Source: Pseudomonas sp. Irchel s3f7 (lineage in GTDB: Bacteria; Pseudomonadota; Gammaproteobacteria; Pseudomonadales; Pseudomonadaceae). Taken from it: a stretch of DNA of 64,000 nt. The stretch is taken from contig NZ_FYDO01000017.1 of NCBI RefSeq assembly GCF_900187615.1, positions 88,894 through 152,893 on the forward strand. Reading direction: 5' to 3'. Below the pieces are notes generated by a model. The model saw only the letters and a program-made list of their open reading frames with translations, was not told the origin of the DNA and did no database searches. Positions 1 to 10,227 of this stretch are shown piece by piece. Positions within the stretch are counted from its first letter, which is position 1. Every line of letters starts with the position of its first letter. Position numbers and translations under genes: made by a program.

Positions 1-830
1 GCCATGCGACCTGCCAGGGTGTCCAGCAACTCAGGCAATTTATCCAGGCAACTTTTCAGATCCGGCAGATCCGCGTCGTAGGTGTTTTCGACACTGACCG
101 ACTGACGACGGCTGTCGTTATGCACTACCCGGTCATCAATCCCGCGGGCCAGACTCCAGAGTCGCTCACCAAAACTGCCAAATTCGCGCACCAGCGCCAA
201 TTTGTCCCACTCGCGCAACTGCGAGCAATCGGCGATCCCGAGCTTGCCAAGCTTGTCAGCCGTGACTTTGCCAACACCGTGAAGCTTGCTCACCGGCAAA
301 CCACTGACAAATTCTTCGACCTGATCCGGCGTGATCACGAATAAACCGTTGGGCTTTTTCCAGTCACTGGCGATCTTGGCGAGAAACTTGTTCGGCGCCA
401 CCCCGGCAGACACGGTGATGTGCAACTGATTGGAAACGCGGCGCCGGATGTCCTGGGCGATACGTGTCGCACTACCCGCGAAATGCGCGCTGTCCGACAC
501 GTCGAGATACGCTTCATCAAGGGAAAGGGGTTCGATGATGTCGGTGTAATCGCGAAAGATCGTATGAATTTCCTTCGAGGCTTCCCGATAGGCCTCCATG
601 CGCGGCTTGACGATGGTCAGGTCCGGGCACAGTTTAAGGGCATGCCCCGAAGACATGGCCGAACGCACACCATAGGCTCGCGCCTCATAATTGCAGGTAG
701 CAATGACCCCACGGCGATCCGCCGAGCCGCCCACCGCCAGTGGCTTACCCGCCAACTGTGGATCGTCGCGCATTTCGATGGCGGCATAGAAGCAGTCGCA
801 ATCGACGTGAATGATCTTTCGCTGGGTCAT
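1..830 (-). CDS. dinB: DNA polymerase IV (Y-family translesion polymerase), 3'-truncated by window edge
   Basis: Reading the minus strand from the ATG at 830 gives an open frame of 276 codons that runs off the left edge. It begins MTQRKIIHVDCDCFYAAIEM, which carries the first catalytic aspartate of Y-family polymerases. It later has the SLDEAYLDV motif, which carries the catalytic Asp-Glu pair, and a helix-hairpin-helix region around VSKLHGVGKVTADKL. DinB copies past damaged bases with low fidelity and is usually SOS-induced. A LexA-type box lies 68 bp upstream, which fits that regulation. No frameshift was found when I translated the whole visible stretch. The missing part should be the little-finger domain and C-terminal beta-clamp motif. 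Identity is very secure. Confidence 0.96.
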   Translation of the reverse strand, partial: MTQRKIIHVDCDCFYAAIEMRDDPQLAGKPLAVGGSADRRGVIATCNYEARAYGVRSAMSSGHALKLCPDLTIVKPRMEAYREASKEIHTIFRDYTDIIEPLSLDEAYLDVSDSAHFAGSATRIAQDIRRRVSNQLHITVSAGVAPNKFLAKIASDWKKPNGLFVITPDQVEEFVSGLPVSKLHGVGKVTADKLGKLGIADCSQLREWDKLALVREFGSFGERLWSLARGIDDRVVHNDSRRQSVSVENTYDADLPDLKSCLDKLPELLDTLAGRM

Positions 831-897
831 GTCGAAGCAGTGTTCATGGCAGAAAAAGGGGTCATGGTGTGTCGGATAAACAGTATCTCACTGACCC

Positions 898-913
898 CTG
901 TATATAGCACCAG
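898..913. promoter_or_regulatory. LexA box (SOS operator) of dinB
   Basis: The sequence CTG-TATATAGCAC-CAG matches the CTG-N10-CAG core of proteobacterial LexA sites, including the TATATA interior. It is 68 bp upstream of the dinB start codon, in the position of a promoter operator. The rest of the 831-1129 interval holds no other gene that I can see. Confidence 0.8.
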
Positions 914-1089
914 TAGTCTGAATGTTCTTTTCCCCTTGTAGGAAAACACGCTGATGAATTTATTTTTTCAATCAGAAAGCTCACCACAATAGAGCCACAG
1001 CCCTTGCCCTGCCTCACTCTCAGCCCTTTCAATCACCCACAAAACGACCTAAGCGATTGAAGATGAACAGGTTTTATCAGAATTGAAGG

Positions 1090-1117
1090 TTGACACCCGA
1101 GCGCATCTCTATAGAAT
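1090..1117 (+). promoter_or_regulatory. Sigma-70 promoter of the first initiator tRNA gene
   Basis: A perfect -35 hexamer TTGACA (1090-1095) is followed after 16 bp by TAGAAT (1112-1117) as the -10. The tRNA starts 12 bp further on. The same arrangement is repeated before the second tRNA copy. Confidence 0.8.
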
Positions 1118-1129
1118 GAGCCACACAGA

Positions 1130-1206
<77 letters not shown>

Positions 1207-1212
1207 AACATC

Positions 1213-1245
1213 AAAAAAGGCTACTCGAAAGAGTGGCCTTTTTTG
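1213..1245 (+). terminator. Rho-independent terminator of tRNA-fMet copy 1
   Basis: The stem GGCTACTC / GAGTGGCC closes a GAAA tetraloop and is followed by a T-run. The hairpin recurs after the second tRNA copy. Confidence 0.9.
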
Positions 1246-1319
1246 TGCGCGCGTATTTCCTGCTAGACGCCAGCGAAGGTGGCCTTTGCTCCACCGCCAG
1301 ACTCCCGACGTCTTTTCCT

Positions 1320-1402
1320 CTAGGAGCTCGCTTGCCAGCGAAGCAAGTCTTCCTGTTGATGCGACATTCAATAACGCCTTCGCCGGCAAGCCGGGCTCCT
1401 AC
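1320..1402. repeat. REP doublet (TAGGAGC...GCTTGCCAGCGAAG family) between the tRNA genes
   Basis: Two inverted REP arms, TAGGAGCTCGCTTGCCAGCG and CGCCGGCAAGCCGGGCTCCTA, are separated by about 35 nt. The family is the same GTAGGAGC-type palindrome found at several other places in the window, with some divergence. The remainder of 1246-1524 shows no gene. Confidence 0.75.
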
Positions 1403-1524
1403 AAATGAAGGCAGACGCCCCGGCCATTCAGAAATGAGAAATCCTTCAGATTCCAAAACTTAAGCCAACCCTGCGACCGTTTACCGCTGTTTTACGTTTA
1501 TTTGACCCAACTCGGTATTAACGG

Positions 1525-1552
1525 TTGACACCCCGGCGTTTCTCTATAGAAT
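1525..1552 (+). promoter_or_regulatory. Sigma-70 promoter of the second initiator tRNA gene
   Basis: TTGACA (1525-1530), 16-bp spacer, TAGAAT (1547-1552). Spacing and hexamers are identical to the promoter of copy 1. Confidence 0.8.
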
Positions 1553-1565
1553 GCCGCCACACAGA

Positions 1566-1642
<77 letters not shown>

Positions 1643-1649
1643 AACATCA

Positions 1650-1680
1650 AAGAAGGCTACTCGAAAGAGTGGCCTTTTTT
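1650..1680 (+). terminator. Rho-independent terminator of tRNA-fMet copy 2
   Basis: The same GGCTACTC-GAAA-GAGTGGCC hairpin as after copy 1, followed by six Ts. Confidence 0.9.
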
Positions 1681-1922
1681 GTATCTGCTGAAAAAGTCCT
1701 TTCGCAACAATGATCTGTCACTGTGTAGCGAGCCGTTAGGGTCGCCCAACGCGCCGAGTTCAGGCTATGCTCACTCGCAGGCTGAAAACCTCTACTTCTG
1801 ATAATGAATCGCCCCCCCGGCATCCGATGATGGACGCCCGTATTTGAGATTATTTTTTCTACAGGGATTGGTAACTTGGCTGGATACCTCCATCCTGTCG
1901 CGCACAATCCAAGAGGTGATTG

Positions 1923-4565
1923 ATGCTCGCCAACTCGTCTGACCCAAAAGACACTGTCACAGCAACACAACCGATCAAGGCCGAGCGCCTGCGCCTGCTT
2001 GACCGGATCAGCAAATACCGCCAACCCATCGGTCTGGCGGTCACGTTGTTGCTGTTCACGATCGCGCTGATTGCCTGTCGCCACCTGTTGAGCGAACTCG
2101 ACCTCGACGCCCTGCACGACTCGATCCTCGAAGTGCCGCAACCGGCCTTGCTCGGCGCTTTGGCCGCAACCGTGGCAGGTTTCATCATTCTGCTGGGTTA
2201 CGAGTGGTCCGCCAGTCGGTATGCCGGCGTGAGCCTGGCACCGCGCACCATGGCGCTGGGCGGCTTCACGGCATTTGCCATCGGCAACGCCATCGGTCTT
2301 TCGATGCTGTCGGGCGGTTCGGTTCGCTACCGCTTATATGCCCGCGATGGTGTGGGAGCGGCCGAAGTCGCCCGCATGACATTGTTTGCCAGCCTCTCGC
2401 TGGGTTGCGCCCTGCCCCCGCTGGCCGCGCTGGCAACCCTGAGCAACCTGCCTGCGGCTTCTGCCGCCCTGGGACTCTCCGCGACCTTGCTGGGCGCCAT
2501 TGCGGTGGCCGTTCTGCTGCTGTTCTCGGTCCTGGCGATCGGGATCTACCGCCGTCGCCTTCCGGAACAGCCTGTGCCGGACAATCTGCTGGTGAAGATC
2601 GGACGCCGCACGTTGCGCCTGCCGGGGCGGCGCCTGACCTTCCTGCAATTGATCATCACCGCCCTGGACGTCGCCGCCGCCGCGACCGTGCTGTATCTCT
2701 TGTTGCCCGAAGCGCCACCGTTCGGCGCCTTCCTGCTGGTGTACTTGCTGGCCCTGGCCGCCGGCGTGCTCAGCCATGTGCCGGGTGGCGTCGGCGTGTT
2801 CGAGGCGATCCTGCTGGCCGCTTTCTCCGACACCCTCGGCGCCGCACCACTGGCCGCGGCCCTGCTGCTCTATCGCTTGATCTATGTCGTGCTGCCGCTG
2901 CTGGTGGCTTGCTTGCTGCTGTTGATCAACGAAGGCCAACGCCTGTTCCAGACGCGCCAGACCCTGCGTGCAGCTTCTGGCCTGGCTGCACCGATCCTGG
3001 CGGTACTGGTGTTCCTGTCCGGCGTGGTACTGCTGTTCTCCGGGGCCACCCCGGAAATCGACACGCGCCTGGAACACATCGGCTTTCTGATCCCTCATCG
3101 CCTGGTCGATGCCTCGCACTTTGGCGCCAGCCTGATCGGCGTGCTGTGCCTGCTGCTGGCCCAAGGCTTGCGCCGTCGCCTCTCGGCTGCGTGGATGCTG
3201 ACCACCATTCTGTTGCTGGTAGGCGCCCTGCTCTCGCTGCTCAAAGGTTTTGACTGGGAGGAAGCCAGCCTGATGGTGCTGACGGCGAGCCTGCTGGGCG
3301 TTTTCCGGCGTTCGTTCTATCGCCCGAGCCGCCTGACCGAACTGCCCTTCTCGCCGTTGTATCTGGTGGCCAGCCTGTGCGTGCTCGGCGCCTCGATGTG
3401 GTTGCTGTTGTTTGCCTACCAGGACGTCCCCTACAGCCATCAGCTGTGGTGGCAGTTCACCCTCGACGCCGATGCCCCGCGCGGCTTGCGCTCGTTGCTC
3501 GGCGCGGCAGTGCTGCTGGTGGTGGTGTCCCTGACCTGGCTGCTGCGTACCGCGCGCCCGGTGATCCATCTGCCGACACCTGAAGAGCTGGAGCGAGCGA
3601 GCAAGATCCTCATGGCCTCCGCGCAACCGGATGGTGGCCTCGCATTGACCGGTGACAAGGCGTTGCTGTTTCACCCTAACGACGAGGCGTTCCTGATGTA
3701 CGCCCGCCGTGGCCGCAGCCTGGTGGCGCTGTATGACCCGATCGGGCCGGGTCAGCAACGGGCCGAAATGATCTGGCAGTTCCGCGACCTGTGCGATCTC
3801 CACCACGCCCGCCCTGTGTTCTATCAAGTGCGTGCAGAGAACCTGCCGTATTACATGGACATCGGCCTGACCGCGATCAAGCTTGGCGAAGAAGCCCGGG
3901 TCGACCTCCAGCGTTTTGATCTCGAAGCCAAGGGCAAAGAGATGAAGGACCTGCGCTACACCTGGAACCGCGGCACCCGTGACGGCCTGTCGCTGGAAAT
4001 CCATGAACCGGGCCAGGCGCCGATGGAAGAGCTCAGGGTAATTTCCGATGCCTGGCTGACCGGCAAGAATGTCCGCGAAAAAGGTTTTTCGCTGGGCCGC
4101 TTCAGCGATGACTACCTCAAGCATTTCCGCATCGCGGTGATTCGTTTCGAAGGACGCCCGGTGGCGTTCGCCAACCTGCTCGAGACCTACAGCCACGACC
4201 TGGCCAGCCTCGACCTGATGCGCGCACACCCGGAGGCCCCGAAGCTGACCATGGAATTCATGATGGTCGGCCTGATTCAACATTATAAAAACCATGGATA
4301 CGCGCGCTTCAGCCTGGGCATGGTGCCGTTGTCGGGGCTGCAACCCCGTCGCGGTGCACCGTTGACCCAGCGCCTGGGCTCGATGGTATTCCGCCGTGGT
4401 GAGCAGCTGTACAACTTCCAAGGTTTGCGCCGCTTCAAAGACAAGTTCCAGCCTGACTGGGAACCCCGTTATATGGCCGTGCCCGCCGGACTCGATCCGC
4501 TGGTCGCCCTGGCCGATACTGCCGCCCTGATCGCGGGCGGCTTGACTGGATTGGTGAAACGCTGA
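1923..4565 (+). CDS. mprF: MprF-type aminoacyl-phosphatidylglycerol synthase / flippase
   Basis: 880 residues. The N-terminal ~530 residues are a long run of hydrophobic segments typical of the lipid-flippase part of MprF. The C-terminal ~330 residues are a soluble DUF2156 domain that transfers an amino acid from aminoacyl-tRNA to phosphatidylglycerol. In P. aeruginosa the homologue makes alanyl-PG, which lowers membrane negative charge and raises tolerance to cationic peptides; whether the amino acid here is Ala or Lys cannot be read from sequence. I chose the ATG at 1923 because AGAGGTG sits just upstream; a TTG one codon earlier is also open. The stop overlaps the start of the next gene by 1 nt, so the two are translationally coupled. 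Confidence 0.92.
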   Translation: MLANSSDPKDTVTATQPIKAERLRLLDRISKYRQPIGLAVTLLLFTIALIACRHLLSELDLDALHDSILEVPQPALLGALAATVAGFIILLGYEWSASRYAGVSLAPRTMALGGFTAFAIGNAIGLSMLSGGSVRYRLYARDGVGAAEVARMTLFASLSLGCALPPLAALATLSNLPAASAALGLSATLLGAIAVAVLLLFSVLAIGIYRRRLPEQPVPDNLLVKIGRRTLRLPGRRLTFLQLIITALDVAAAATVLYLLLPEAPPFGAFLLVYLLALAAGVLSHVPGGVGVFEAILLAAFSDTLGAAPLAAALLLYRLIYVVLPLLVACLLLLINEGQRLFQTRQTLRAASGLAAPILAVLVFLSGVVLLFSGATPEIDTRLEHIGFLIPHRLVDASHFGASLIGVLCLLLAQGLRRRLSAAWMLTTILLLVGALLSLLKGFDWEEASLMVLTASLLGVFRRSFYRPSRLTELPFSPLYLVASLCVLGASMWLLLFAYQDVPYSHQLWWQFTLDADAPRGLRSLLGAAVLLVVVSLTWLLRTARPVIHLPTPEELERASKILMASAQPDGGLALTGDKALLFHPNDEAFLMYARRGRSLVALYDPIGPGQQRAEMIWQFRDLCDLHHARPVFYQVRAENLPYYMDIGLTAIKLGEEARVDLQRFDLEAKGKEMKDLRYTWNRGTRDGLSLEIHEPGQAPMEELRVISDAWLTGKNVREKGFSLGRFSDDYLKHFRIAVIRFEGRPVAFANLLETYSHDLASLDLMRAHPEAPKLTMEFMMVGLIQHYKNHGYARFSLGMVPLSGLQPRRGAPLTQRLGSMVFRRGEQLYNFQGLRRFKDKFQPDWEPRYMAVPAGLDPLVALADTAALIAGGLTGLVKR

Positions 4566-5869
4566 TGATTCAACGCTCCCTGAAGTACATCCTGGCCGTA
4601 CTGATTGTGTTGGCCGTGATTCTCGGTGGCGGTTTCTGGTACCTCAAACGCCCGGCACCGGAACCGACCCTGGAACAGCTCACACCGGCCGATGGCGCCG
4701 CCATGACCCGCGTCACCCCCGGCACGACGCCGAAGGCTCAGGTGCTGGTGGTGGTCAACGACGACCAGAAGCTTAACGACAAGCAACTGACCACCCTGAG
4801 CCGCAGCGCTTCGGCGCAAATCGTCCAGGTGATCCTGCCCAAGGAATGTTTGCTGCAAAGTCGCGCCTTGCAAGCGGGCCTGCGTGAACTGAAAGGCCCC
4901 GCCACGCTGGTCAGCGGTATCGGCCCGGGCGCCGTGCTGGCCTGGCGCTGGTTGTCGGAACAGAAGAACGACAAGGCCCAGGCCATTTCGGTAGACCTGG
5001 CCCTGGAAAGACCCGGTGGATGCACTCACCTGTTGCCGAAAAGCGCCGCCCACGGCCATTGGCTGGTGGCGTGGAACGACAACCCGGACGACACCAGTGC
5101 CGGCTTCGTACGTGACCAGCCCAACGCCGAAACCAGCATCAGCGACTACGACATCAACCTGCCGCAAGTGCTGAACAACGAACTGCGCAAGATCCTCGTC
5201 GGCGGCGACAAAGCCGCTGGCGGCCTGCAGATCCCGGTGGTCGAAGTACCGGCAGGCCAGGCCAAGGACACCGTGACCCTGTTCCTGTCCGGTGACGGCG
5301 GCTGGCGCGACCTCGACCGCGACGTGGCGGGAGAAATGGCGAAGATCGGCTATCCGGTAGTCGGCATCGACACCCTGCGCTACTACTGGCAGCACAAGAG
5401 CCCTGAGCAAAGCGCGCTGGACCTGGCCGAACTGATGCAGCACTACCGCCAGAAATGGGGCACCAAGCGCTTCATCCTGACCGGCTATTCGTTTGGCGCC
5501 GATGTCCTGCCGGCGATCTACAACCGTCTGGAAGCTTCCGAGCAACAGCGCGTCGATGCCATTATCCTGCTGGCCTTCGCCCGCACCGGCAGCTTCGAAA
5601 TCGAAGTCGAAGGCTGGCTCGGCAACGCTGGCAAAGAAGCCGCCACCGGCCCGGAAATGGCCAAGCTGCCAGCCGCTAAAGTGGTGTGCATCTACGGTGA
5701 AGAAGAAGTCGACGAAAGTGGCTGCACCGACAAGAGCGTCGTGGGCGAAGTCATCAAGTTGCCGGGCGGTCACCACTTCGACGAGAACTACCCCGCGCTG
5801 GCACAGCGTTTGGTGGATGTGATCGTGAAGCGTCAGGCGAAGGAAGCCGAAGCGAGCGCTCAAGAGTGA
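4565..5869 (+). CDS. VirJ/AcvB-family periplasmic hydrolase (aminoacyl-PG hydrolase type)
   Basis: 434 residues with an N-terminal membrane anchor or signal at about 7-27. The C-terminal half is an alpha/beta-hydrolase-like VirJ domain. It contains LFLSGDGGWRDLD and the nucleophile elbow GYSFGAD with Ser309, plus a late GGHHF histidine motif. In P. aeruginosa the gene directly after mprF encodes a periplasmic enzyme that hydrolyses alanyl-PG, so this pair probably makes and removes the modified lipid. The start overlaps the mprF stop (TGATG). A bidirectional terminator follows. Confidence 0.87.
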   Translation: MIQRSLKYILAVLIVLAVILGGGFWYLKRPAPEPTLEQLTPADGAAMTRVTPGTTPKAQVLVVVNDDQKLNDKQLTTLSRSASAQIVQVILPKECLLQSRALQAGLRELKGPATLVSGIGPGAVLAWRWLSEQKNDKAQAISVDLALERPGGCTHLLPKSAAHGHWLVAWNDNPDDTSAGFVRDQPNAETSISDYDINLPQVLNNELRKILVGGDKAAGGLQIPVVEVPAGQAKDTVTLFLSGDGGWRDLDRDVAGEMAKIGYPVVGIDTLRYYWQHKSPEQSALDLAELMQHYRQKWGTKRFILTGYSFGADVLPAIYNRLEASEQQRVDAIILLAFARTGSFEIEVEGWLGNAGKEAATGPEMAKLPAAKVVCIYGEEEVDESGCTDKSVVGEVIKLPGGHHFDENYPALAQRLVDVIVKRQAKEAEASAQE

Positions 5870-5889
5870 TCTGATAGAGCCTCCCAAAA

Positions 5890-5958
5890 GATCGCAGCCT
5901 TCGGCAGCTCCTACATGACGCGGCGTACGCCCCGCAGGAGCTGCCGAAGGCTGCGATC
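5890..5958. repeat. REP doublet, GATCGCAGCCTTCGGCAG family
   Basis: The inverted arms GATCGCAGCCTTCGGCAGCT and AGCTGCCGAAGGCTGCGATC lie about 25 nt apart in the intergenic space before a terminator. A related doublet lies at 36113-36197. Confidence 0.8.
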
Positions 5959-5966
5959 ATTGAACA

Positions 5967-6007
5967 CAAAAAAGCCCCCGCTGCCTTCATGGCAACGGGG
6001 GCTTTTT
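5967..6007. terminator. Bidirectional terminator between the mprF operon and kup
   Basis: The stem AAAAAGCCCCCG.TGCC / GGCA.CGGGGGCTTTTT has T-runs on both strands, so it can stop both convergent transcription units. Confidence 0.9.
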
Positions 6008-6015
6008 GCTGGGGC

Positions 6016-7917
6016 TTACATCTCCACCTGCGTCCCCAGCTCAATCACCCGGTTCAGCGGCAGATTGAAGAAGCGCAGGTTGCCGTTGGCGTTTTGCAAC
6101 ATGAACGCAAACAGCGCCTCGCGCCAGCGGGACATGCCTTCGAGCTTGGAGGCGATGACCGTTTCGCGGCTGAGGAAATACGTGGTGCGCATCGGGCTGA
6201 AGTCCAGCTCATCGAGATGACACAGCTTCAGCGCTTTCGGTACGTCCGGCTCGTCGGTGAAACCGAAGTGCAGGATGACCCGGAAGAAGCCTTCACCGTA
6301 GGAATCGACCTTGAAGCGCCGGGTCGGTGGCACCCGCGGGATGTCTTCGTACACCACCGTCAGTAACACCACTTGCTCGTGCAGCACCTGGTTGTGCAAC
6401 AGGTTGTGCAACAGCGCATGGGGCACGGCATCCGGTCGCGCCGTCAGGAACACGGCAGTGCCCTGAACACGGTGTGGCGGTTGTACGGCGATACTGCTGA
6501 TGAAAATCGGCAGCGGCAATCCACCTTCATCAATCCGGTCGACCAGCAACTGCTTGCCACGCTTCCAGGTGGTCATCAGCACGAACAGCGCGAGACCGGC
6601 GATCACCGGGAACGCACCGCCCTGAACGATTTTCGGCACATTGGCGGCGAAGTACAAACCGTCGACCAACACGAAGCCCAACAGAACCGGCACCACCAGA
6701 ACTGGCGGCCACTTCCACAGCAGCAGAATCACTGCCGACACCAGAATGCTGGTCATCAGCATGGTCCCGGTCACGGCTACGCCATAAGCCGAAGCCAGGG
6801 CGCCAGAGGATTCAAAGCCCAGCACCAGCAGGACCACGCCGACCATCAGCGCCCAGTTCACCGCACCGATGTAGATCTGGCCCTGTTCGGCGCTTGAGGT
6901 GTGCTGGATGTGCATCCGCGGAATGTAACCGAGCTGGATCGCCTGACGGGTCAGGGAGAACGCACCGGAAATGACGGCTTGCGAGGCAATGACCGTCGCC
7001 AGGGTCGACAGCCCCACCAGCGGGATCAACGCCCAGCTTGGCGCCAGCAGATAGAACGGGTTGCGGGCCGCTTCCGGATCACCGAGCAGCAAGGCACCCT
7101 GACCGAAATAGTTCAGCACCAGCGCCGGCAGCACGAGGATGAACCACGCACGGGCAATCGGTTTGCGGCCGAAGTGGCCCATGTCCGCGTACAGCGCTTC
7201 GGCACCGGTCAATGCCAGCACCACGGCACCGAGAATCGCCACGCCCATGCCAGGATGCACGATGAAGAAGCGCACGCCCCACACCGGGTTCATCGCTTGC
7301 AACACTTCCGGGTGCTGAATGATGCCGTAGACGCCCAGTGCGCCCAGCACCAGAAACCAGGTGACCATGATCGGCCCGAACAGAATGCCGATCCGCGCCG
7401 TGCCGTGACGCTGGATCAGAAACAGCGCGACCAGCACCACCAATGACAGCGGCACCACCCAATGATCGATGCCATCGAATGCCAGCCCCAGGCCTTCAAT
7501 CGCCGATAGAACGGAAATCGCCGGGGTGATCATGCTGTCGCCATAGAACAGCGCCGCGCCGATCAGCCCGCAAACCACCAGAAAGCCGCGCAATTTGGCA
7601 TGCCCCGCCGCCGCCCGCCGGGCCAGCGCGGTCAAGGCCATGATCCCGCCTTCGCCCTGGTTGTCGGCACGCAGCACAAACATCATGTACTTGATCGACA
7701 CGACCCAGATCAGCGACCAGAAAATCAGTGCCAGAATCCCCAACACGCCGTCATGGTTGACCGGCACGCCATAGGCGCCGGAAAACACTTCCTTGAGGGT
7801 GTACAACGGACTGGTGCCGATGTCGCCATATACCACCCCGACTGCAGCGACCAGCATGCCGATCGGTTTTGCCGCCGAATGCTCGGCCCCCGCCGCCTGA
7901 CTACTTGCCTGACCCAT
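6016..7917 (-). CDS. kup: Kup-family low-affinity potassium transporter
   Basis: 633 residues, the usual length. It has about 12 transmembrane segments in the first ~430 residues and a soluble C-terminal domain. The N-terminal GVVYGDIGTSPLYTLKE motif is diagnostic of the KUP/HAK family (K+:H+ symport across the inner membrane). It is a single gene transcribed toward the mprF operon and shares its terminator. The 291-bp space to the divergent rimO carries both promoters; I saw no riboswitch-like structure there. Confidence 0.95.
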   Translation of the reverse strand: MGQASSQAAGAEHSAAKPIGMLVAAVGVVYGDIGTSPLYTLKEVFSGAYGVPVNHDGVLGILALIFWSLIWVVSIKYMMFVLRADNQGEGGIMALTALARRAAAGHAKLRGFLVVCGLIGAALFYGDSMITPAISVLSAIEGLGLAFDGIDHWVVPLSLVVLVALFLIQRHGTARIGILFGPIMVTWFLVLGALGVYGIIQHPEVLQAMNPVWGVRFFIVHPGMGVAILGAVVLALTGAEALYADMGHFGRKPIARAWFILVLPALVLNYFGQGALLLGDPEAARNPFYLLAPSWALIPLVGLSTLATVIASQAVISGAFSLTRQAIQLGYIPRMHIQHTSSAEQGQIYIGAVNWALMVGVVLLVLGFESSGALASAYGVAVTGTMLMTSILVSAVILLLWKWPPVLVVPVLLGFVLVDGLYFAANVPKIVQGGAFPVIAGLALFVLMTTWKRGKQLLVDRIDEGGLPLPIFISSIAVQPPHRVQGTAVFLTARPDAVPHALLHNLLHNQVLHEQVVLLTVVYEDIPRVPPTRRFKVDSYGEGFFRVILHFGFTDEPDVPKALKLCHLDELDFSPMRTTYFLSRETVIASKLEGMSRWREALFAFMLQNANGNLRFFNLPLNRVIELGTQVEM

Positions 7918-8208
7918 CCACCCCCCCTACTACCCAGACCCGGGCTTCTTTGAAAGAAGCACTATGCTTTGACGCGCAGCATGCGCTGTTTTACTTCACG
8001 TTACAGACGATTTGTTGACAGTAAAAAATCAGTAAAGGCCAACGGCGCGAAGCATAGCGCAGCACTCGTCGTATTTCCCTGCATAAAGCTGGTCAAGTGA
8101 ACGACTCATCGCTAGAATTGCGCACTTTTTGATCAGAGGCGCACTTCAAGCGCCCGTCCGTCGGTTTGCCCTACGCGGCAGCGGCGTCACAAAACACCGA
8201 GGTTAGAC

Positions 8209-9546
<1,338 letters not shown>

Positions 9547-9560
9547 ACGAAAAAAACACG

Positions 9561-9598
9561 AAAAGCCCCGCTCTATTGACGAGATGCGGGGCTTTTTT
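9561..9598 (+). terminator. Terminator of rimO
   Basis: AAAAGCCCCGC / GCGGGGCTTTTTT hairpin with a 14-nt loop and T-run, 15 nt after the stop codon. Confidence 0.92.
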
Positions 9599-9657
9599 AC
9601 GGCTATCGTTTGAGGTGGAAAGGACTCTCATCACTCACGCATAAAGGGCAGACAGGC

Positions 9658-10131
9658 ATGCGCCAGCATTCGGTCATCCACACGCCGAAACAAAGCGATT
9701 ACGAAGAACTGACCCGGGTCTGGGAGGCTTCGGTGCGCGCCACCCACGACTTCCTGCCAGACAGCTACATCAAGCTGCTGAAAGACCTGGTGCTGACCCA
9801 TTACCTCGATTCGGTGATGTTGATCTGCACCAAAGATTCGAGCCAACGCATCACCGGGTTTGCCGGGGTTGCGGCGGGCAAGATCGAAATGCTCTTCATC
9901 GACCCGGCGTATCGCGGCCAGGGCCTTGGCAAGCGCTTGTTGCGCTATGCCCTGGAAAACCTCAACGCCGATGAACTGGACGTCAACGAACAGAACCCCC
10001 AAGCCCTCGGTTTTTACTTCAAACAGGGCTTCGAGGTCATCGGTCGCTCTGAAGTCGATGGCATGGGCCAGCCGTATCCGTTGTTGCACATGCGTATGCG
10101 CCAGCCGCAACTATTGACGCGCAATGGCTGA
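9658..10131 (+). CDS. GNAT-family N-acetyltransferase
   Basis: 157 residues. The acetyl-CoA binding motif A is clear: MLFIDPAYRGQGLGKRLL. The C-terminal part, including NEQNPQALGFYFKQGFEVIGR, matches motif B of the fold. The substrate cannot be read from sequence. I chose the ATG at 9658, which follows AAAGGG and AGG; an upstream TTG at 9610 would add a poorly conserved stretch. It is a single gene between rimO and the next gene. Confidence 0.88.
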   Translation: MRQHSVIHTPKQSDYEELTRVWEASVRATHDFLPDSYIKLLKDLVLTHYLDSVMLICTKDSSQRITGFAGVAAGKIEMLFIDPAYRGQGLGKRLLRYALENLNADELDVNEQNPQALGFYFKQGFEVIGRSEVDGMGQPYPLLHMRMRQPQLLTRNG

Positions 10132-10227
10132 CACGCACCTACAAAAAACTCTACGGTGCAAATGGAACCGGGATTAACCGGCGCCAGGCAGGTACAATGC
10201 CCACCCCCTTTTTGTTACGGCCCTGAC

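Noticed and set aside
2334..4421. 695-codon open frame antisense to mprF
   Set aside because: Gln/His/Arg-rich translation without domains. It mirrors the codon bias of the strong mprF frame on the other strand.
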